Positions 56,461 through 64,000 of a DNA stretch of 64,000 nt are shown piece by piece. Made by a program: the position numbers and the translations under genes. Position 1 is the first letter of the stretch. Each line of letters starts with the position of its first letter. Below the pieces are notes generated by a model that made no database searches, was not told where the DNA came from, and saw only the letters and a list, made by a program, of their open reading frames with translations. Source of the DNA: Aphrophora alni (lineage: Eukaryota > Arthropoda > Insecta > Hemiptera > Aphrophoridae); NCBI GenBank assembly GCA_963513935.1, contig OY740765.1, positions 152,545,830-152,609,829 on the forward strand. The letters are read 5' to 3'.

Positions 56461-58419
56461 GGGACCTTACCATTTTGCAATGTTTGAAGAAAATTGGCTG
56501 TTTTCTCGAATTAATTACTCAGAAACTATAAGGGATATTTTCGAATTTAAAACACCACAGTAAAAGGTGAATTTTTTTCCTTCCTAATGTGAAATTTCGT
56601 ATCATTACGATGAATAGTTAGGGAGCTACAATCGTTTTAAAAAGGTATTGCAAGAGGCGAAACGTGAAATGTTAAAATCTAGTATTTTTATTGACATATA
56701 ACTTGATATAACTCTTAAACCATTTGAGATGTAGAAATGATTTTTTCAGGGTTTCTTCTCCTTTCAATTCTGCATCTTTTGATATCCATATCGTTGGTTT
56801 AAAAGGTTTTTTTAACTTTTTTGAAAAAACTTTAAACAGCAATTACTCGCAAACCCTTTGAGATTTAAAAGTCATTTTTTCATGGTTTACTCTCTATTAA
56901 AATCTGCATCTATTGATGTGCATATCATTGGTATTGTTAAATGTTAAAATATTTACAAATAATTACATATAAATGAAAAAATACTAAAAATTTTGAAATT
57001 TCAATAGCACCACTCGACTCCAAATTTAATTCTGCTTCTACTAATCTATAAAAATAATCAAAAATCAAAAACTCAAAAATCAAAAACTCAATTTTTCGCT
57101 TAAAAAACTGCAAGGGGGGGACCTAACCATTTTGCAAAGTTTGAAAATTGGCTGTTTTCTCGAATTAATTACTCAGAAACTATAAGGGATATTTTCTAAT
57201 TTAAAACACCACATTAAAACGTGAATTTTCTTCCTTCCCAATGTGAAATTTCGTATCATTACGATGTATAGTTAGTGAGATACAATCGTTTTAAAAAGGT
57301 ATTGCAAGTGGCAAAACGTGAAATGTTAAAATCTAGTATTTTTATTGACATATAACTTGATATAACTCTTAAACCATTTGAGATGTAGAAGTGATTTTTT
57401 CAGGGTTTATTCTCCTTTCAATTCTGCATCTTTTGATATCCAAATCGTTGGTTTAAAAGGTATTTTTAACTTTTTTGAAAAATCTTTAAACAGCAATTAC
57501 TCGCAAACCCTTTGAGATTTAAAAGTCATTTTTTCATGGTTTACTCTCTATTAAATTCTGCATCTATTGATGTGCATATCATTGGTATTGTTAAATGTTA
57601 AAATATTTACAAATAATTACATATAAATGAAAAAATACTAAAAATTTTGAAATTTCAATAGCACCACTCGACTCCAAATTTAATTCTGCTTCTACTAAGC
57701 TATAAAAATAATCAAAAATCAAAAACTCAAAAATCAAAAACTCAATTTTTCGCCTAAAAAAACTGCAAGGGGGGGACCTTACCATTTTGCAATGTTTGAA
57801 AATTGGCTGTTTTCTCGAATTAATTACTCAGAAACTATAAGGGATATTTTCGAATTTAAAACACCACAGTAAAACGTGAATTTTCTTCCTTCCTAATGTG
57901 AAATTTCGTATCATTACGATGTGTAGTTAGGGAGCTACAATCGTTTTAAAAAGGTATTGCAAGTGGCGAAACGTGAAATGTTAAAATCTAGTATTTTTAT
58001 TGACATATAAATTGATATAACTCTTAAACCATTTGAGATGTAGAAGTGATTTTTTCAGGGTTTCTTCTCCTTTCAATTCTGCATCTTTTGATATCCATAT
58101 CGTTGGTTTAAAAGGTTTTTTTAACTTTTTTGAAAAAACTTTAAACAGCAATTACTCGCAAACCCTTTGAGATTTAAAAGTCATTTTTTCATGGTTTACT
58201 CTCTATTAAAATCTGCATCTATTGATGTGCATATCATTGGTATTGTTAAATGTTAAAATATTTACAAATAATTACATATAAATGAAAAAATACTAAAAAT
58301 TTTGAAATTTCAATAGCACCACTCGACTCCAAATTTAATTCTGCTTCTACTAATCTATAAAAATAATCAAAAATCAAAAACTCAAAAATCAAAAACTCAA
58401 TTTTTCGCTTAAAAAACTG

Positions 58420-61400
58420 CAAGGGGGGGGACCTAACAATTTTGCAAAGTTTGAAAATTGGCTGTTTTCTCGAATTAATTACTCAGAAACTATAAGGGAT
58501 ATTTTCTAATTTAAAACACCACATTAAAACGTGAATTTTCTTCCTTCCTAATGTGAAATTTCGTATCATTACGATGTATAGTTAGTGAGATACAATCGTT
58601 TTAAAAAGGTATTGCAAGTGGCGAAACGTGAAATGTTAAAATTCTAGTATTTTTATTGACATATAACTTGATATAACTCTTAAACCATTTGAGATGTAGA
58701 AGTGATTTTTTCAGGGTTTATTCTCCTTTCAATTCTGCATCTTCTGATAACCATATCGTTGGTTTAAAAGGTTTTTTTAACTTTTTTGAAAAAACTTTAA
58801 ACAGCAATTACTCGCAAACCCTTTGAGATTTAAAAGTCATTTTTTCATGGTTTACTCTCTATTAAATTCTGCATCTATTGATGTGCATATCATTGGTATT
58901 GTTAAATGTTAAAATATTTACAAATAATTATATATAAATGAAAAAATACTAAAAATTTTGAAATTTCAATAGCACCACTCGACTCCAAATTTAATTCTGC
59001 TTCTACTAAGCTATAAAAATAATCAAAAATCAAAAACTCAAAAATCAAAAACTCAATTTTTCGCCTAAAAAAACTGCAAGGGGGGGACCTAACCATTTTG
59101 CAATGTTTGAAAATTGGCTGTTTTCTCGAATTAATTACTCAGAAACTATAAGGGATATTTTCGAATTTAAAACACCACAGTAAAACGTGAATTTTCTTCC
59201 TTCCTAATGTGAAATTTCGTATCATTACGATGAATAGTTAGGGAGCTACAATCGTTTTAAAAAGGTATTGCAAGAGGCGAAACGTGAAATGTTAAAATCT
59301 AGTATTTTTATTGACATATAACTTGATATAACTCTTAAACCATTTGAGATGTAGAAATGATTTTTTCAGGGTTTATTCTCCTTTCAATTCTGCATCTTTT
59401 GATATCCATATCGTTGGTTTAAAAGGTTTTTTTAACTTTTTTGAAAAAAATTTAAACAGCAATTACTCGCAAACCCTTTGAGATTTAAAAGTCATTTTTT
59501 CATGGTTTACTCTCTATTAAAATCTGCATCTATTGATGTGCATATCATTGGTATTGTTAAATGTTAAAATATTTACAAATAATTACATATAAATGAAAAA
59601 ATACTAAAAATTTTGAAATTTCAATAGCACCACTCGACTCCAAATTTAATTCTGCTTCTACTAAGCTATAAAAATAATCAAAAATCAAAAACTCAAAAAT
59701 CAAAAACTCAATTTTTCGCCTAAAAAAACTGCAAGGGGGGGACCTAACCATTTTGCAAAGTTTGAAAATTGGCTGTTTTCTCGAATTAATTACTCAGAAA
59801 CTATAAGGGATATTTTCTAATTTAAAACACCACATTAAAACGTGAATTTTCTTCCTTCCTAATGTGAAATTTCGTATCATTACGATGTATAGTTAGTGAG
59901 ATACAATCGTTTTAAAAAGGTATTGCAAGTGGCGAAACGTGAAATGTTAAAATTCTAGTATTTTTATTGACATATAACTTGATATAACTCTTAAACCATT
60001 TGAGATGTAGAAGTGATTTTTTCAGGGTTTATTCTCCTTTCAATTCTGCATCTTCTGATAACCATATCGTTGGTTTAAAAGGTTTTTTTAACTTTTTTGA
60101 AAAAACTTTAAACAGCAATTACTCGCAAACCCTTTGAGATTTAAAAGTCATTTTTTCATGGTTTACTCTCTATTAAATTCTGCATCTATTGATGTGCATA
60201 TCATTGGTATTGTTAAATGTTAAAATATTTACAAATAATTATATATAAATGAAAAAATACTAAAAATTTTGAAATTTCAATAGCACCACTCGACTCCAAA
60301 TTTAATTCTGCTTCTACTAAGCTATAAAAATAATCAAAAATCAAAAACTCAAAAATCAAAAACTCAATTTTTCGCCTAAAAAAACTGCAAGGGGGGGACC
60401 TAACCATTTTGCAATGTTTGAAAATTGGCTGTTTTCTCGAATTAATTACTCAGAAACTATAAGGGATATTTTCGAATTTAAAACACCACAGTAAAACGTG
60501 AATTTTCTTCCTTCCTAATGTGAAATTTCGTATCATTACGATGAATAGTTAGGGAGCTACAATCGTTTTAAAAAGGTATTGCAAGAGGCGAAACGTGAAA
60601 TGTTAAAATCTAGTATTTTTATTGACATATAACTTGATATAACTCTTAAACCATTTGAGATGTAGAAATGATTTTTTCAGGGTTTATTCTCCTTTCAATT
60701 CTGCATCTTTTGATATCCATATCGTTGGTTTAAAAGGTTTTTTTAACTTTTTTGAAAAAAATTTAAACAGCAATTACTCGCAAACCCTTTGAGATTTAAA
60801 AGTCATTTTTTCATGGTTTACTCTCTATTAAAATCTGCATCTATTGATGTGCATATCATTGGTATTGTTAAATGTTAAAATATTTACAAATAATTACATA
60901 TAAATGAAAAAATACTAAAAATTTTGAAATTTCAATAGCACCACTCGACTCCAAATTTAATTCTGCTTCTACTAAGCTATAAAAATAATCAAAAATCAAA
61001 AACTCAAAAATCAAAAACTCAATTTTTCGCCTAAAAAAACTGCAAGGGGGGGACCTAACCATTTTGCAAAGTTTGAAAATTGGCTGTTTTCTCGAATTAA
61101 TTACTCAGAAACTATAAGGGATATTTTCTAATTTAAAACACCACATTAAAACGTGAATTTTCTTCCTTCCTAATGTGAAATTTCGTATCATTACGATGTA
61201 TAGTTAGTGAGATACAATCGTTTTAAAAAGGTATTGCAAGTGGCGAAACGTGAAATGTTAAAATCTAGTATTTTTATTGACATATAACTTAATATAACTC
61301 TTAAACCATTTGAGATATAGAAGTGATTTTTTCAGGGTTTATTCTCCTTTCAATTCTGCATCTTTTGATATCCATATCGTTGGTTTAAAAGGTTTTTTTA

Positions 61401-63010
61401 ACTTTTTTGAAAAAACTTTAAACAGCAATTACTCGCAAACCCTTTGAGATTTAAAAGTCATTTTTTCATGGTTTACTCTCTATTAAATTCTGCATCTATT
61501 GATGTGCATATCATTGGTATTGTTAAATGTTAAAATATTTACAAATAATTACATATAAATGAAAAAATACTAAAAATTTTAAAATTTCAATAGCACCACT
61601 CGACTCCAAATTTAATTCTGCTTCTACTAAGCTATAAAAATAATCAAAAATCAAAAACTCAAAAATCAAAAACTCAATTTTTCGCCTAAAAAAACTGCAA
61701 GGGGGGGACCTTACCATTTTGCAATGTTTGAAAATTGGCTGTTTTCTCGAATTAATTATTCAGAAACTATAAGGGATATTTTCGAATTTAAAACACCACA
61801 GTAAAACGTGAATTTTCTTCCTTCCTAATGTGAAATTTCGTATCATTACGATGAATAGTTAGGGAGCTACAATCGTTTTAAAAAGGTATTGCAAGAGGCG
61901 AAACGTGAAATGTTAAAATCTAGTATTTTTATTGACATATAACTTGATATAACTCTTAAACCATTTGAGATGTAGAAATGATTTTTTCAGGGTTTATTCT
62001 CCTTTCAATTCTGCATCTTTTGATATCCATATCGTTGGTTTAAAAGGTTTTTTTAACTTTTTTGAAAAAAATTTAAACAGCAATTACTCGCAAACCCTTT
62101 GAGATTTAAAAGTCATTTTTTCATGGTTTACTCTCTATTAAAATCTGCATCTATTGATGTGCATATCATTGGTATTGTTAAATGTTAAAATATTTACAAA
62201 TAATTACATATAAATGAAAAAATACTAAAAATTTTGAAATTTCAATAGCACCACTCGACTCCAAATTTAATTCTGCTTCTACTAAGCTATAAAAATAATC
62301 AAAAATCAAAAACTCAAAAATCAAAAACTCAATTTTTCGCCTAAAAAAACTGCAAGGGGGGGACCTAACCATTTTGCAAAGTTTGAAAATTGGCTGTTTT
62401 CTCGAATTAATTACTCAGAAACTATAAGGGATATTTTCTAATTTAAAACACCACATTAAAACGTGAATTTTCTTCCTTCCTAATGTGAAATTTCGTATCA
62501 TTACGATGTATAGTTAGTGAGATACAATCGTTTTAAAAAGGTATTGCAAGTGGCGAAACGTGAAATGTTAAAATCTAGTATTTTTATTGACATATAACTT
62601 AATATAACTCTTAAACCATTTGAGATATAGAAGTGATTTTTTCAGGGTTTATTCTCCTTTCAATTCTGCATCTTTTGATATCCATATCGTTGGTTTAAAA
62701 GGTTTTTTTAACTTTTTTGAAAAAACTTTAAACAGCAATTACTCGCAAACCCTTTGAGATTTAAAAGTCATTTTTTCATGGTTTACTCTCTATTAAATTC
62801 TGCATCTATTGATGTGCATATCATTGGTATTGTTAAATGTTAAAATATTTACAAATAATTACATATAAATGAAAAAATACTAAAAATTTTAAAATTTCAA
62901 TAGCACCACTCGACTCCAAATTTAATTCTGCTTCTACTAAGCTATAAAAATAATCAAAAATCAAAAACTCAAAAATCAAAAACTCAATTTTTCGCCTAAA
63001 AAAACTGCAA
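58420..63010. repeat. Two-unit higher-order repeat in the satellite (~1.31-kb period)
   Basis: Alternating units share private variants 1310-1311 bp apart: TTATATATAAATG at 58928 and 60239; GAAAAAAATTTAAAC at about 59440, 60751 and 62061; TTAATATAACTC with GAGATATAG at about 61290 and 62600. Unit types therefore alternate, dimer by dimer. Confidence 0.88.
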
Positions 63011-64000
63011 GGGGGGGACCTTACCATTTTGCAATGTTTGAAAATTGGCTGTTTTCTCGAATTAATTACTCAGAAACTATAAGGGATATTTTCTAATTTA
63101 AAACACCACAGTAAAACGTGAATTTTCTTCCTTCCTAATGTGAAATTTCGTATCATTACGATGTATAGTTAGGGAGCTACAATCGTTTTAAAAAGGTATT
63201 GCAAGTGGCTAAACGTGAAATGTTAAAATCTAGTATTTTTATTGACATATAAATTGATATAACTCTTAAACCATTTGAGATGTAGAAGTGATTTTTTCAG
63301 GGTTTATTCTCCTTTCAATTCTGCATCTTTTGATATCCATATCGTTGGTTTAAAAGGTTTTTTTAACTTTTTTGAAAAAACTTTAAACAGCAATTACTCG
63401 CAAACCCTTTGAGATTTAAAAGTCATTTTTTCATGGTTCACTCTCTATTAAATTCTGCATCTATTGATGTGCATATCATTGGTATTGTTAAATGTTAAAA
63501 TATTTACAAATAATTACATATAAATGAAAAAATACTAAAAATTTTGAAATTTCAATAGCACCACTCGACTCCAAATTTAATTCTGCTTCTACTAAGCTAT
63601 AAAAATAATCAAAAATCAAAAACTCAAAAATCAAAAACTCAATTTTTCGCCTAAAAAAACTGCAAGGGGGGGACCTTACCATTTTGCAAAGTTTGAATAT
63701 TGGCTGTTTTCTCGAATTAATTACTCAGAAACTATAAGGGATATTTTCTAATTTAAAACACCACAGTAAAACGTGAATTTTCTTCCTTCCTAATGTGAAA
63801 TTTCGTATCATTACGATGTATAGTTAGTGAGATACAATCGTTATAAAAAGGTATTGCAAGTGGCGAAACGTGATATGTTAAAATCTAGTATTTTTATTGA
63901 CATATAACTTGATATAACTCCTAAACCATTTGAGATGTAGAAATGATTTTTTCAGGGTTTATTCTCCTTTCAATTCTGCATCTTTTGATATCCAAATCGT

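Larger units (their letters stand above)
29906..64000. repeat. Satellite array, ~655-bp monomer, 52 units plus a partial
   Basis: An uninterrupted head-to-tail tandem array runs to the window edge. Counting the G-run landmark (AAGGGGGGACC, 6-9 G) gives 53 occurrences from about 29913 to 63667, that is 51 full-length units, one short unit (32520-32850) and a partial last unit. Monomers are AT-rich and, by eye, about 95% or more alike. Variants mark subfamilies: ACCTTACC/ACCTAACC after the G-run, CAATGTTTG/CAAAGTTTG, GAATAGTTAGGGAGC/TATAGTTAGTGAG, and an AATAATAAAATTACAT insertion near 31065, 34655, 37935, 42525, 44490, 49735 and 54330. No transposon interrupts it. Minus-strand frames of 64-79 codons recur in most units but follow from repeat identity. 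Confidence 0.97.

Noticed and set aside
30390..63682. Dozens of near-identical minus-strand open frames of 64-79 codons in the satellite
   Set aside because: They recur because the monomers are nearly identical. They begin at different Met codons depending on a one-base change beside the G-run, are broken in several units, and are Phe/Ile-rich, low-complexity products of AT-rich DNA. No promoter or family motif.

Overview
This window is repeat-dominated nuclear DNA of an animal, almost certainly an insect. The evidence is BEL/Pao and Ty3/gypsy-type retrotransposons (one an env-bearing errantivirus), Tc1/mariner-type transposons, lola/tramtrack-like BTB exons and a long AT-rich satellite. I cannot fix the order or species. 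I see no host gene with a complete structure, no RNA gene and no prokaryotic feature. The only protein-coding gene that looks intact is a transposase at 9491-10873.

Layout. 1-3.3 kb: a decayed BEL/Pao element on the minus strand (RT, protease, gag), running off the left edge. 3.4-4.4 kb: a LINE endonuclease scrap and unassigned DNA. 4.4-18.3 kb: a very large inverted repeat. Its arms (4397-6414 and 15438-18261) each carry a TATA-like box and a 49-bp minisatellite (17 and 23 units). The roughly 9-kb loop holds a BTB scrap, a 322-bp MITE, a Tc1 relic, an intact 2.7-kb IS630/Tc1/mariner-class element (8823-11522), a BEL fragment, an LTR, a second Ty3/gypsy relic and a fuller BTB exon. 18.3-24.7 kb: a minus-strand errantivirus with gag, protease, RT, RNase H and env, but no integrase and no recognisable 3' LTR. 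24.7-29.9 kb: a second palindrome-like structure in which BEL, spacer, MITE and BTB modules recur in mirrored order around about 26.9-27.1 kb. 29.9-64.0 kb: an unbroken satellite array of about 655-bp monomers (51 full units, one truncated unit and a partial one at the edge), with higher-order periodicities of 2 and 7 units.

How the parts relate. The same modules (BEL pol piece, spacer, MITE, BTB exon, errantivirus LTR) recur in different combinations with identical junctions. The 5-30 kb interval therefore looks like repeated segmental and inverted duplication of an already nested transposon mosaic, ending against a pericentromere-like satellite. The intact DNA transposon appears to be a late arrival, since its inverted repeats and reading frame are undamaged while everything around it is broken.
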